Positions 36,273 through 44,783 are shown, counted from the stretch's first letter. The stretch is DNA of 64,000 nt from Vagococcus silagei (GCF_004795745.1 NZ_SDGV01000016.1:1-64000), one strand, 5' to 3'. The notes: generated by a model not told the origin, from the letters alone. Numbers and translations are program-made.

Positions 36273-36869
36273 TTAACGATAAACTTTAAAACGATCTTCG
36301 GCGTCAATGAATTCTTTTTCATTCGCTGGTGCTTCAACCGCACCAAAAACTAATTGTGCACGTAATTGCCAATGAGCTGGAATGTCCCATTCTTTTTGAA
36401 CTTTTTCATCGATAACAGGATTATAATGTTGTAAGTTTGCACCCAAACCAGCTTCCGCTAATGCCATCCAAACATTTGATTGTGTTAAACCACTTGCTTG
36501 TTCTGACCAGATTGGGAAGTTTTCAGCGTATAACGCAAATTGTTCTTGTAATGAACGGACAACGTCTGTGTCTTCAAAGAAAAGAACGGTTCCTTTGGCG
36601 TTCGCAAAACTGTTTAGTTTAGCTTGTGTATTAGGAAAAGCTTCTGCAGGTGTTAAAGGTTTTAATGCTTCTTCCGTTAACTCCCATAACTTTTCATTCG
36701 CATTATCAAAAAGAATCACAATTCTTTGTGTTTGTGAATTAAAGGCAGTTGGAGAATGCTTAACCACTTCTTTAATTAAGTTTTCAATTTGTTCTTCAGA
36801 TATATTAACTTCACGACTTAGCGCATAGATTGAACGACGGTTTTTTAGTACTGATAAAAATTCTGACAT
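36273..36869 (-). CDS. Nitroreductase family oxidoreductase
   Basis: The 198-residue flavoprotein has the KNRRSIYAL start (FMN phosphate contact), HSPTAFNSQTQR and MALAEAGLGANLQHYNP motifs typical of the short nitroreductase group found in lactic bacteria and yeasts. Members reduce nitroaromatics or quinones with NAD(P)H. It is monocistronic; a small palindrome upstream (36926-36938) may be a regulator site. AAGGTG precedes the ATG. Confidence 0.88.
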   Translation of the reverse strand: MSEFLSVLKNRRSIYALSREVNISEEQIENLIKEVVKHSPTAFNSQTQRIVILFDNANEKLWELTEEALKPLTPAEAFPNTQAKLNSFANAKGTVLFFEDTDVVRSLQEQFALYAENFPIWSEQASGLTQSNVWMALAEAGLGANLQHYNPVIDEKVQKEWDIPAHWQLRAQLVFGAVEAPANEKEFIDAEDRFKVYR

Positions 36870-36925
36870 ATAAACACCTTACCTTTTAAATTTATTATTT
36901 CTCACAAACATGAGTATACATGCTT

Positions 36926-36947
36926 ACTAATTGTTAGTGAAATTATA
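36926..36947 (-). promoter_or_regulatory. Possible promoter and operator of the nitroreductase gene
   Basis: A minus-strand TATAAT (36942-36947) lies next to a perfect ACTAA-N3-TTAGT inverted repeat (36926-36938). No clear -35 is seen. The repeat may bind a redox-type regulator, but none is adjacent. Confidence 0.35.
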
Positions 36948-37075
36948 TGCTTGAACATTCTTGTTCCGCTTTTTTATTTTCCTATCAAAACCGACTACCC
37001 CCCTGTAATAAAGCATTACGTCCAAATTTTCCATGTAAAAACTTTACTATTAAATGACCGTTTTTATTTCAAAAT

Positions 37076-37121
37076 CAAAAAATCTCAACCCTGCAAATTT
37101 TGCGAAAAAGGTTGAGATTTT
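37076..37121 (-). terminator. Intrinsic terminator after the VanZ-like gene
   Basis: AAATCTCAACC and GGTTGAGATTT form an 11-bp stem, followed on the minus strand by further T residues (ATTTTTTGATTTT). Confidence 0.85.
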
Positions 37122-37130
37122 TCAATCTGA

Positions 37131-38264
37131 TTATTTTTTCTTCTCTTTTCGATAATGTAAGAAATCAATGTTTGCCATTTGATTAAAATAAGGTCTTGGA
37201 TATTTTTTAAGCCATTTTCTAAGAATATCAAATGTGATAAACATAAATAGACAGACGGACCCAAAAACAAAGAAGACTTGCATCATTACAAATTCTTTAC
37301 TTTGATTTTGGACGGTATTCACATACGCCGCAAAGTCATAATAAACACTTGGTGCAAAAATTAAGAAAAAGCGGAATAATAGATTCTTAATAAACTGGAA
37401 CGGTTGTTCACCAACATCGATTTTCAGACGTAAAACAAAGCCGCCAAACGTTCTTCCATTAAGTAATAGTGGATAAACAACTGTAAGCATAAAGCCCCAA
37501 ATCAGCTTGTTTACTGGCGTGTGACTACTCATAAACGGAAACGGAATATGAGATAGTATCGCAACAATCGTTAACACAATCCATATTTCAAATAATTGCG
37601 CTCCATAAGACGCTAGCTTTTCAGGTCCGAAATGTTCATCCTTCGTTTTGATTGCATCTCGACTTGGGACAAAAAATAAGAATAGCGGAGCAATCAAGTA
37701 ACCTAACACAGCACCAATTGTATTGGTCATTAGATCGACGACATCAAAAATACGATATTGATGATCGAAATAACCAAACAAAGCTGTTAATTGTGACACT
37801 TCAAAAAGAAGCGAGACTCCCAGTCCAGCAATAAATGCCCAATAAACTTTTGAGATTTTTTTTAAATAGTATCGTAGATACACTCCTAAGGGCAATAAAA
37901 GTAATGTATTAAAAACAACTTCTAAAAATGTAAATGATTTTATTAATTTCAAATAACTACCTGGACTACCCCAACTAAAACCTGGTACTTTTGAAAATTC
38001 AAAAATAAAATTCAAAGGATTTAATTGTACACCAGAACCACTTGGTAAAGGTAAATTATGCCGATTCTCTGGAAAAGGTAAGCTGACAAGGAAGAAGGCA
38101 GATAAACCATAAAAAATAAATGAAAAGACCATAAAACTACGCCAAAAATTGAAATAACCATGTTTTCGATACTGATATAATGTCCACGGAACTGTTCCTA
38201 AAAATGCGAGCATCGTAAAAGCAAAGACAGCCATCAATATAGGTTGTAAATAGGCACTTAACAT
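37131..38264 (-). CDS. VanZ-like and RDD-like membrane protein
   Basis: The 377-residue membrane protein has about eight helices. The first ~200 residues match the VanZ-like fold (LLPLGVYLRYYL, FEVSQL, RIFDVVDLMTNTIGAVLGY). The second part has RDD-like helices (LNGRTFGGFVLRLKID). VanZ proteins contribute to teicoplanin tolerance in some settings, but their biochemical role is unknown. The open frame begins at 38288; the ATG at 38264 is chosen because AAGGAG lies 7 nt upstream. It follows the ABC permease by 24 bp and is probably its co-transcribed fourth gene. Confidence 0.85.
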   Translation of the reverse strand: MLSAYLQPILMAVFAFTMLAFLGTVPWTLYQYRKHGYFNFWRSFMVFSFIFYGLSAFFLVSLPFPENRHNLPLPSGSGVQLNPLNFIFEFSKVPGFSWGSPGSYLKLIKSFTFLEVVFNTLLLLPLGVYLRYYLKKISKVYWAFIAGLGVSLLFEVSQLTALFGYFDHQYRIFDVVDLMTNTIGAVLGYLIAPLFLFFVPSRDAIKTKDEHFGPEKLASYGAQLFEIWIVLTIVAILSHIPFPFMSSHTPVNKLIWGFMLTVVYPLLLNGRTFGGFVLRLKIDVGEQPFQFIKNLLFRFFLIFAPSVYYDFAAYVNTVQNQSKEFVMMQVFFVFGSVCLFMFITFDILRKWLKKYPRPYFNQMANIDFLHYRKEKKK

Positions 38265-38288
38265 TTCCCCACTCCTTTTCTTGTTCAC

Positions 38289-39041
38289 TTAACTGTATTT
38301 ACGCCACTTTAACAAATTAGACTCTAACTTGTCAATCAGTATAAAAAGCATAAACGAGCATAAACTTAAAACAATAATACCACTATACATATCTAAATAG
38401 TCCAACCTACTCCAAGCATCCATAATAAAATAGCCTAAGCCATATTGTGTGCCGTAAACTTCTGTAAAAAATAGAATTGCAATTGCAGTTCCAAGTGCGA
38501 TTCGAATGGCATTTAAGACAGAAGCAAGTGCATTAGGTAACGTAATATCTTGGAACATTTGCCACTCTGAAGCACCTAACACCTGATAATTTTCATAATA
38601 ACGCTCAGGAATAGTTTTTACGCCATCACGAACAGATAAAATCACCTGAAAAACAACGATTAAAGTAATTAGAATAATTTTAGACATATCACCTAAACCA
38701 AACAGCAACATAATAATTGGCAACAACGCAATCTTAGGAATTGGATAGGTTAAATACACAACGGGATCTAAGTAATCATTAACTTTAGGAAAACGCCCCA
38801 TCAAAAGCCCAATTGGCGTACCAATAATGACTGCAAGAAAGATTCCCCAAAAGAGACGGACAAAACTATTGTAAATATGAAAACTCATCTCGTGATTTTC
38901 TTGCAGCAAAAGGTGCTGATAAACTTGCCATGGCGATGGCAAAATAGGGAGTTGCAGTATCGTACTCCCAATCCACCAAAAAAGATTTAAAACAAGGAAA
39001 GCAACTAAAATCGAGAGCCATTTTTTATTCCCTAATCGCAT
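38289..39041 (-). CDS. ABC transporter permease, SsuC/TauC-like
   Basis: The 250-residue permease has about six membrane helices and the EAA-type loop (YQVLGASEWQMFQDITLPNALASV) that docks on the ATPase. It resembles SsuC, TauC and ThiX permeases for organic anions or precursors. The ATG overlaps the ATPase gene by 10 bp, and AGGAG lies 11 nt upstream. Confidence 0.88.
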   Translation of the reverse strand: MRLGNKKWLSILVAFLVLNLFWWIGSTILQLPILPSPWQVYQHLLLQENHEMSFHIYNSFVRLFWGIFLAVIIGTPIGLLMGRFPKVNDYLDPVVYLTYPIPKIALLPIIMLLFGLGDMSKIILITLIVVFQVILSVRDGVKTIPERYYENYQVLGASEWQMFQDITLPNALASVLNAIRIALGTAIAILFFTEVYGTQYGLGYFIMDAWSRLDYLDMYSGIIVLSLCSFMLFILIDKLESNLLKWRKYS

Positions 39042-39781
39042 GAATGACGCAACTCCTCTCGAATTAAATCACTGAGCTGAAAGCGTTCAAGCAATTTTTC
39101 AGATTGTGTGATGCGTTGATGCCAAAAAGGATTTTCCCAAATCTTTGAAACAGTTGCGGGATTACCTGCCAACAGGAAAATACGATGGCCTAAAAACAAG
39201 GCCTCATCAACATCATGCGTAATAACCACTGTCGGTACTGGCTGTTGCTGCCATTGCGTCACAAAAAGATCTTGTGTTTTTTCGCGCGTTAAGGCATCCA
39301 AAGCCGAAAATGGTTCATCTAAAAACAAGAGATTTGGATCTAATAACAACGCTCGAGCTATCGAGACTCTTTGAGCCTGACCACCGCTAAGTTGTCCAGG
39401 AAACAAGTTTTCCAATTCGACCAATCCCAATTCCAAAACCAACTGATGATAATGTTGCATTATCTCAGATGAGAGTTTACTTTGTTTTAGTTTTACTGCT
39501 GAGAAAATGTTTTGTTTAACGGTTTGCCATGGAAGCAAACCGTAATTTTGCGGAATCCATCCAATCGTCTGCGTTTTCGGAGAGAGCGGGGCCTCATTCA
39601 ATAAAACCTCGCCGTGATTAAACGGTATTAAGCCCATCATGCCTTTAATAAGTGAAGATTTTCCCGTCCCACTTGGACCAATAATAGCAATCACTTCATT
39701 CACTTGTACTGAAAATGAAGTCGATGATAAAATTGGCCTTGTTTCAAATGATAATGTCACTTCTTTTACTTCCAGCATCAT
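39032..39781 (-). CDS. ABC transporter ATP-binding protein, SsuB/TauB-like
   Basis: The 249-residue ATPase has IIGPSGTGKSS (Walker A), the Q-loop near IPQNYGLLPW, LSGGQAQRVSIARAL (signature), LLFLDEPFSALD (Walker B) and the THD switch His. Codons 1 and 2 are both ATG; the second (39778) has better spacing to AAGGAG. It pairs with the adjacent permease and lipoprotein genes. Confidence 0.92.
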   Translation of the reverse strand: MMLEVKEVTLSFETRPILSSTSFSVQVNEVIAIIGPSGTGKSSLIKGMMGLIPFNHGEVLLNEAPLSPKTQTIGWIPQNYGLLPWQTVKQNIFSAVKLKQSKLSSEIMQHYHQLVLELGLVELENLFPGQLSGGQAQRVSIARALLLDPNLLFLDEPFSALDALTREKTQDLFVTQWQQQPVPTVVITHDVDEALFLGHRIFLLAGNPATVSKIWENPFWHQRITQSEKLLERFQLSDLIREELRHSCD

Positions 39782-39791
39782 TTTGACTCCT

Positions 39792-40751
39792 TTATTTTTC
39801 CGCTAATAGTGGATTTAGTACATCACTAACTTGCCACTTTTCTGTATAAATACCTTGAGCAGCTGACCATTCAAAAGCTGATTTTAATTGTTTTTCATCC
39901 ACTTGTTTGGCATGTTCATAATTCGGTAAACTCACCTTGTCTTTAACTTGTTTTGAAAAGCCAATGTTCTTTTCTAATACATCATAAAATTCTGTCATAT
40001 CATGCTTTTCTAGATAATCAACCCCTTGATTGTAAGCACGATAAAAAGCTTGAATTGCAGCTTTATTTTCTTTTAAGCTTTTTTCTGAGAAAGCAAAAAC
40101 TGTTGTTTGTATATCTAATTTTTGACTATCCGCTAATTCCATCATACCATTCGCGATACCAATCGTACGAAACGGTTCTGGAACAACGGTGGCAGCGATT
40201 TTTTTATTCTGTAACAACTCCATTCGAACAGGAATTTGTGGTACTTCTTCAAACCCTAAATCTTCCACAAAAAGTCCTTCTGTTTGAACAGCTTGATCTA
40301 AAAAGTAGTAAGGTGCTTGATTTTTGGCATAACCTACTTTTTTTCCTTTCAAATCTTTTAACGTTTTAACGGCTGGATCATTTGTTAAAATTGAAAAATT
40401 CCCACTAGATTGACTAGTAATTTGAATCGGTAATTTTCCAGCACGATATGTACTCACAGCGATTAAATCTGAATTAGCTCCATCTAAATGACCACTAGAT
40501 AATGCTGCATCTCGATCTTTCGGTGATTTAAAACGCTGTAAATCTAAATTTAATCCTTGCTCTTTAAAGTAACCTTCTTTTTCTGCTATATATACAGGTA
40601 AACTGTCAACTGCTGGCATTGCACCAAAACTAAGTTCCAGTTTTTCCTCACTTTTTTGTTTCGTTTTTTCTTCTTTAGGTTGTGTTGTACAACCAACCAA
40701 TAATGTCCCCACGCTAACTGAAATTAACGCTAGTAGTAATTTTTTGTGCAT
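39792..40751 (-). CDS. ABC transporter substrate-binding lipoprotein, SsuA/NMT1-like
   Basis: The 319-residue exported lipoprotein has a lipobox (LLVGC, Cys at 21) and a periplasmic-binding fold of the SsuA/NMT1 type (FGAMPAVDSLPVYIAEKEGYF, LKGKKVGYAKNQAPYYFL, VVPEPFRTIG). Related proteins bind sulfonates, pyrimidine precursors or other small organics; the ligand here is unknown. No sulfur or thiamine gene is adjacent. GGAGG lies 8 nt before the ATG. It is the first gene of a lipoprotein-ATPase-permease-VanZ operon. Confidence 0.88.
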   Translation of the reverse strand: MHKKLLLALISVSVGTLLVGCTTQPKEEKTKQKSEEKLELSFGAMPAVDSLPVYIAEKEGYFKEQGLNLDLQRFKSPKDRDAALSSGHLDGANSDLIAVSTYRAGKLPIQITSQSSGNFSILTNDPAVKTLKDLKGKKVGYAKNQAPYYFLDQAVQTEGLFVEDLGFEEVPQIPVRMELLQNKKIAATVVPEPFRTIGIANGMMELADSQKLDIQTTVFAFSEKSLKENKAAIQAFYRAYNQGVDYLEKHDMTEFYDVLEKNIGFSKQVKDKVSLPNYEHAKQVDEKQLKSAFEWSAAQGIYTEKWQVSDVLNPLLAEK

Positions 40752-40805
40752 TACTTAATCCTCCCATAGTACTAATAATTTTGACACGCTTTTCATTATA
40801 CAACA

Positions 40806-41281
40806 AAAAAAAGAAGGGTCGTAGTAAAACGCAACTAGCTTTACTATGACCCTACTATTATTTAAGCAACTACTAAGCTGATACTGGTTGAAAATTAAAT
40901 CTTCCCCTGTTTGAATTACTAGCAGTCTTCAAACCATCTCGCATTTGGATGCCCCAAAGCTTGATAAAACATAAGAATTGTTTCACTAGCAGCACCTACC
41001 TTTAAAACACTTTTTAGTATTACATTTATAAATAAAATACTTTAATACTTGTAACGATGTAAATTCTTAATGCCCAGGAATGCAACAATACGTGCTTTCT
41101 TTGCGACTCAGGTTACTTTAGCATCCAAACTTATCATATCAACAAGCCTTTAATTCGTGTATCTATATAAATAGCAACATCTTATCTAGTAGACTATCTG
41201 CATAAATGGGATGAAACTTTCGCGAATTGTTTAAAAACCATGCAGTAGATAAATCACGTTGCTAATCTATATCTTTCTTCA
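40806..41281 (-). ncRNA. Candidate structured non-coding RNA (~475 nt)
   Basis: This 0.5-kb stretch has no credible gene. It is framed on the minus strand by a good promoter (41287-41315) and a strong intrinsic terminator (GGGTCATAGTAAAG with CTTTACTACGACCC-like arms, 40816-40852, then TTCTTTTTTTTG). Inside, long-range pairing is visible: a 92-nt hairpin near the 5' end (UAGCAAC 41258-41264 with GUUGCUA 41172-41178, an inner 8-bp stem, then CUGCAU/AUGCAG), a 7-bp AGUAUUA/UAAUACU stem and a 7-bp GUUUGAA/UUCAAAC stem (40928-40934 with 40909-40915). No RNase P, tmRNA, SRP or 6S signature was found. A decayed gene is the main alternative: one frame shows short coding-like pieces broken by stops. 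Confidence 0.5.
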
Positions 41282-41286
41282 CTTTT

Positions 41287-41315
41287 ATTGTACCAATATT
41301 CTGAATAAATAACAA
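41287..41315 (-). promoter_or_regulatory. Promoter of the candidate RNA
   Basis: TTGTTA (41310-41315), a 17-bp spacer and TACAAT (41287-41292) on the minus strand. The next downstream gene is more than 500 bp away, beyond a terminator. Confidence 0.65.
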
Positions 41316-41333
41316 TATTTTTATTAAAATACA

Positions 41334-41363
41334 CAAAAATTAAGAGATTCTTAATGAATCTCT
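41334..41363 (-). terminator. Intrinsic terminator after the DUF3955 gene
   Basis: AGAGATTC (41343-41350) and GAATCTCT (41356-41363) form an 8-bp stem followed on the minus strand by TTAATTTTTG. Confidence 0.7.
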
Positions 41364-41399
41364 CTCTAGATACAATTCTTATAACAAAACACTTGATTT

Positions 41400-41621
41400 T
41401 TATCTACTGTAGCTTTTCTTTTGTTTCATTTTATAAACAATAAACCCAAAAACAAGTCCGAGAATTCCTACAAATATAAATAACATACCCACTGGAATTA
41501 AAAAGAAATACGGTTCATACAATATACCTGAAGCTAATACTTCACTTGGTGCAAATGATGCCCCAATCAAACTAAATATTCCCAGACAAATAATAATAAG
41601 TGCCATTTTAATTACTTTCAT
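41400..41621 (-). CDS. DUF3955-like small membrane protein
   Basis: The 73-residue protein has two membrane helices separated by a short outer loop (APSEVLASGILYEPYFFLIPVG) and a basic C-terminus. The pattern 'EPFFLIPIG-helix' is typical of DUF3955 proteins. Function unknown. The ribosome binding site is weak (GTTGGA). A terminator follows. Confidence 0.65.
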   Translation of the reverse strand: MKVIKMALIIICLGIFSLIGASFAPSEVLASGILYEPYFFLIPVGMLFIFVGILGLVFGFIVYKMKQKKSYSR

Positions 41622-41730
41622 TTTTTATCCAACTTTCTATTTTTAATAGACTTATCTTACTTCATCACGTGATGTTTATCAATATATTTTTATTGTTTTA
41701 CGATAAATTTAATTTTTGTTAAAATATATT

Positions 41731-41770
41731 AAAAACTTCCCTGAAACGAATTTATCGTTACGGGAAGTTT
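41731..41770 (-). terminator. Intrinsic terminator after the MerR/TipAS gene
   Basis: AAACTTCCC (41733-41741) and GGGAAGTTT (41762-41770) form the outer stem, with an inner ACGA/TCGT pairing, then T residues on the minus strand. Confidence 0.85.
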
Positions 41771-41773
41771 CCT

Positions 41774-42523
41774 TCAACAAGTAAATTCAGAAATGATATT
41801 AACCAACTCTTCAACATATTTATGATGTTTATTATTATAATATTTGGCAAAGCGATCATCAGCTAAATACATTTGCGCTAGACCAAAATGAGCGTTCTTA
41901 GAATAACTTGGCCAAGTATAGCAAAGCCATTTTTTATGCGTTTCATATATTTGTTGACGCAGTCTATCATCGCCCTCATCTAAATATGTGATCATCAATT
42001 GATCTAATTGCTTTTCTGTTTCCTGCATCTCGTGGTAATCTGCTTCTGATAAATTTTGATACTTTCTATTGGACTGATCAATGACTTCATCGCTATATTT
42101 TTGCCGAATTTCTGGACCATATTTCTCTTCATTTGCATTAATTTCTGTTTCTTTTAAATACTTAAATTTTTCTTCTTGAGACATCGTGATTCCTCCCTGA
42201 TAATTTTTCAAGGTATGACGAAGCATTGTTAATGACCTATCAATTTCAGCTCTTTGTTTTAATAGTTGTCGTTCTTGCTCTTTTAATACAATTGACACAT
42301 CATATTTTGGACTCATTAAAATGGTTTGAATATCTGCCAAAGCTAGACCCAACTTGCGATATGTCAAAATTTGTTGCAATTGATCTAATTCTAGTTCGGT
42401 GTAAAATCGATAGCCTGCATCATTGACTCTACTCGGTTTTAGCAAATCAATTTGATCATAATATCTTAGTGTTCGTGTACTAACATTCGCCAGTAACGCC
42501 ACTTCTTTAATTGTCATTTCCAT
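41774..42523 (-). CDS. MerR-family regulator with TipAS effector domain
   Basis: The 249-residue regulator has the MerR winged helix at residues 1-70 (TIKEVALLANVSTRTLRYYDQIDLLKP), a dimerisation coil (about 75-110) and a C-terminal TipAS-type domain (about 130-245, including YHEMQETEKQLDQLM and WPSYSKNAHFGLAQMY). TipAS domains bind thiopeptides and other antibiotics in homologues. The ATG at 42523 has AGGAGG 8 nt upstream. Its own promoter has a 19-bp MerR-type spacer, so it is probably autoregulated. Confidence 0.9.
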   Translation of the reverse strand: MEMTIKEVALLANVSTRTLRYYDQIDLLKPSRVNDAGYRFYTELELDQLQQILTYRKLGLALADIQTILMSPKYDVSIVLKEQERQLLKQRAEIDRSLTMLRHTLKNYQGGITMSQEEKFKYLKETEINANEEKYGPEIRQKYSDEVIDQSNRKYQNLSEADYHEMQETEKQLDQLMITYLDEGDDRLRQQIYETHKKWLCYTWPSYSKNAHFGLAQMYLADDRFAKYYNNKHHKYVEELVNIISEFTC

Positions 42524-42545
42524 TACTTCATCCTCCTCACTTATC

Positions 42546-42576
42546 AGCTTAAGGGTTTACGTCGCGTCAAAGTCAA
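42546..42576 (-). promoter_or_regulatory. MerR-type promoter of the TipAS regulator
   Basis: TTGACT (42571-42576) and TAAGCT (42546-42551) on the minus strand are separated by 19 bp, the over-long spacer that MerR proteins untwist. The spacer holds an imperfect dyad around ACGCGACGT. The -35 overlaps the stop codon of the preceding gene. Confidence 0.6.
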
Positions 42577-43415
42577 CTCTCTTTTTTCATTTGCGAACGC
42601 GTGAATATCACATAAAAAATATTAGCAACAATTAAAATACCAACAATCCAAATCATACCGCTTCTTCCACTTAGCAAGTTAGCCGTTTGTGGCAATCTTT
42701 GTATCAACCCTAAAGCACCAAAAGCAAATACCATAATCAACATACTATAAAACTCTTTTTGTTTTTTTATTAATACAAAACCACTGATACCAAATGTTAA
42801 AACTAAAATCAAAACAATATCTAATGGATATGGTATTGGAATCATCATCAATGCGGGTGTAAATTTAGCAATGACAACATAAAGAGAAATAACAACTGTT
42901 GCCACAAGCCACATGGCAAGAAACTCTATTTTTTTATTCTTCTTCAACGGGTGCGATTCTTTTAAATAGATCGAACGATGCATCAGAAAAAATGTTAGTT
43001 GAACAACCAGTACTGAAAACAACCCCATTACGAGATACGTTAGGACATTTAATTGTAACGCTCCCTTACCCGATAAATCGGTTAACAGCTTGATTAACCA
43101 CATAATACTCATTAAATATAAACTTAAATTAACTCTTTTTTTCATAGATTCTTTAGGTAGCTCTCGGATTAATTCATTGCCCAATTTTTGTGGATCTTTG
43201 CCGTAAAAATGTTGCGCCGTTTCTTGATTGCTTTGTGCTTCCAAAATATCTGTTAGGATCATATATACTTGTTCGTTCACAGCTCTCTCATCATAAAACA
43301 ATCCCGCGGTGATGAGATAAGTACGTAAATCACTAAAGTATTGACGATTCACATCATTTAATTGATCCTCAAATTGATTAGTTAAATTGCGATAGTAAGT
43401 TGCCTTATCTTTCAT
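42573..43415 (-). CDS. HAAS/DUF1129-type membrane protein linked to PadR
   Basis: The 280-residue protein has a soluble helical N-terminal domain (about residues 1-90, with YFSDLRTYLITAGLFYDERAVNEQ) that matches PadR-associated HAAS-like domains, followed by six membrane helices. The start overlaps the padR gene by 11 bp, so the two are translated together, as is usual for these pairs. The family's role is unknown; a membrane-linked sensing or anti-repressor role is a common guess. Confidence 0.8.
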   Translation of the reverse strand: MKDKATYYRNLTNQFEDQLNDVNRQYFSDLRTYLITAGLFYDERAVNEQVYMILTDILEAQSNQETAQHFYGKDPQKLGNELIRELPKESMKKRVNLSLYLMSIMWLIKLLTDLSGKGALQLNVLTYLVMGLFSVLVVQLTFFLMHRSIYLKESHPLKKNKKIEFLAMWLVATVVISLYVVIAKFTPALMMIPIPYPLDIVLILVLTFGISGFVLIKKQKEFYSMLIMVFAFGALGLIQRLPQTANLLSGRSGMIWIVGILIVANIFYVIFTRSQMKKES

Positions 43416-43740
43416 CTTTATTCTCCTCCTTCATAATCTGGTTAACATTAACAACCAACGTCTGCCATTGTGCTTTGAATTGAACTAAATAGTCTTGTCC
43501 TTCTGGCGTGACATAGAAATATTTCCGATCAGGCCCCTCTTGAGACGGTTTTAGGCGACTATAAATTAAATCTTGACGTTCTAGTTTTTGTAAGAGTGGG
43601 TAGATTGTGCCCCCTACCATATTAGGAAATCCATTCTCTTTTAAATACTGTACCAATTCGTAACCATATATTTCTCTTTCACTAATGACCTGTAAAACAC
43701 AACCATCTAAAACACCTTTTAACAATTGAGTTTCACTCAT
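43405..43740 (-). CDS. PadR-family transcriptional repressor
   Basis: The 111-residue regulator has the PadR winged helix (LDGCVLQVISEREIYGYELVQYL, GGTIYPLLQKLERQDLI) and a short C-terminal helix for dimerisation. GGAGG precedes the ATG. It leads a two-gene operon with the membrane protein at 42573-43415, and its promoter is flanked by inverted CTACTTTGT repeats that are likely its operators. Confidence 0.93.
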   Translation of the reverse strand: MSETQLLKGVLDGCVLQVISEREIYGYELVQYLKENGFPNMVGGTIYPLLQKLERQDLIYSRLKPSQEGPDRKYFYVTPEGQDYLVQFKAQWQTLVVNVNQIMKEENKDER

Positions 43741-43757
43741 TGCGCCACCTCCACCAC

Positions 43758-43824
43758 TACTTTGTAATACACACTACTGTAAAAAAAGAATACCACACTT
43801 CGACTAGTATGTAAAACAAAGTAG
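43758..43824 (-). promoter_or_regulatory. padR promoter with flanking operator half-sites
   Basis: TTTACA (43810-43815), a 17-bp spacer and TATTCT (43787-43792) form a minus-strand promoter. ACAAAGTAG (43816-43824) abuts the -35, and CTACTTTGT (43758-43766), its exact reverse complement, lies in the start region. This is a plausible autorepression layout for PadR. Confidence 0.65.
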
Positions 43825-43862
43825 CGATAAAAAATAAATTTTAGCACTACTTTTAATCATTA

Positions 43863-44696
43863 TTAATAAACGGGAACTTGCATTCTAATAAACATATTAC
43901 GATACGCTTGATTAATTTGAGGTAACTCATAAATCACCTCACACAGATAATCACCCGCAATTCGTAAACCACGATTCTTTAATTCCGCATTTAATTGTCC
44001 CATCTTAACCACTTCTTCTTCAATTGATCGACAGTACAGAATCGCATAGCGACCTTTCATAATTTTTTTTACATTCGCAAGTTTTGTATTTGGACCATCT
44101 ACAAAAATAAACATTTGCCTCGAATCAACGATATTTTTTTCAAAATTACGCCGCTCCAGTAATGAACCTACACGATTAAATTGAGACAATGGTAAGTTTT
44201 GTTCAACGACCAATTGTTTAAACGTTCGTAACGATTGCTCATACTCCTGTTCATTCATTTCATAAATATTATTTTCAACTTGAAAAGGAAAGATATAACG
44301 TGTCGGAAAATCAATCAGTTCAAAGTGTTCCTCATTTACATGATGATGATAGATTTCATTTGCAGCTTGAAACGAATGAATCAGTTGCAATTTTTTCTCA
44401 AGCTCTTCTTTTTCCTCAATTAACTGTCTTTTTTGCTCTTCAACAAGTTGCACTAGAATTTCTGGTCGGTCTTGATTTGATAACAAGCGCGTGATATCTT
44501 CTAATGAAAAATCAAAATTTTTAAGAAAGTGAATGGTATCCACCATTGAAGACTGCATAATATTGTAATAACGATAATTAGTTTCTGGATCCACATATGC
44601 CGGTGTTAACAAGCCGATTGATTCATAATATCTTAAAGTTTGAACTGACGTTTTATTTAATTTTGCAAAAACGCCAATTTTAATTAAATTTTCCAT
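43863..44696 (-). CDS. MerR-family regulator (BmrR-like)
   Basis: The 277-residue regulator has the MerR winged helix (KIGVFAKLNKTSVQTLRYYESIGLLTP), a dimerisation coil (about 75-125) and a GyrI-like effector domain (about 135-275), the layout of multidrug-responsive BmrR/BltR. The frame opens at 44732, but AAGGAGA lies 6 nt before the ATG at 44696. It is divergent from the dehydrogenase at 44784, and the shared promoter contains a perfect 7-1-7 dyad in a 19-bp spacer. Confidence 0.92.
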   Translation of the reverse strand: MENLIKIGVFAKLNKTSVQTLRYYESIGLLTPAYVDPETNYRYYNIMQSSMVDTIHFLKNFDFSLEDITRLLSNQDRPEILVQLVEEQKRQLIEEKEELEKKLQLIHSFQAANEIYHHHVNEEHFELIDFPTRYIFPFQVENNIYEMNEQEYEQSLRTFKQLVVEQNLPLSQFNRVGSLLERRNFEKNIVDSRQMFIFVDGPNTKLANVKKIMKGRYAILYCRSIEEEVVKMGQLNAELKNRGLRIAGDYLCEVIYELPQINQAYRNMFIRMQVPVY

Positions 44697-44707
44697 AGAA
44701 ACTCTCC

Positions 44708-44760
44708 TTGACTCTATAGTTACTATAGACATTATACTTCATTTGTGAATAAAAACACAA
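44708..44760 (+). promoter_or_regulatory. Divergent MerR-controlled promoter with perfect dyad
   Basis: On the plus strand TTGACT (44708-44713) and TATACT (44733-44738) are 19 bp apart. The spacer starts with CTATAGTTACTATAG (44714-44728), a perfect inverted repeat. On the minus strand TTGTGT (44755-44760) and TATAAT (44731-44736), 18 bp apart, serve the merR gene; the two -10 boxes overlap. A MerR activator bound here should repress itself and switch on the dehydrogenase. Confidence 0.85.
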
Positions 44761-44783
44761 ATAATATCTAGGGGGCATTATCA

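Noticed and set aside
39953-40369. 138-codon plus-strand open frame
   Set aside because: Antisense to the substrate-binding lipoprotein gene; no ribosome binding site.
40860-41240. Protein gene or pseudogene in the gap upstream of the transporter
   Set aside because: One frame gives coding-like pieces (for example MFYQALGHPNARWFEDC) but with several stops and frame changes and no recognised homology; kept only as the alternative to the RNA hypothesis.
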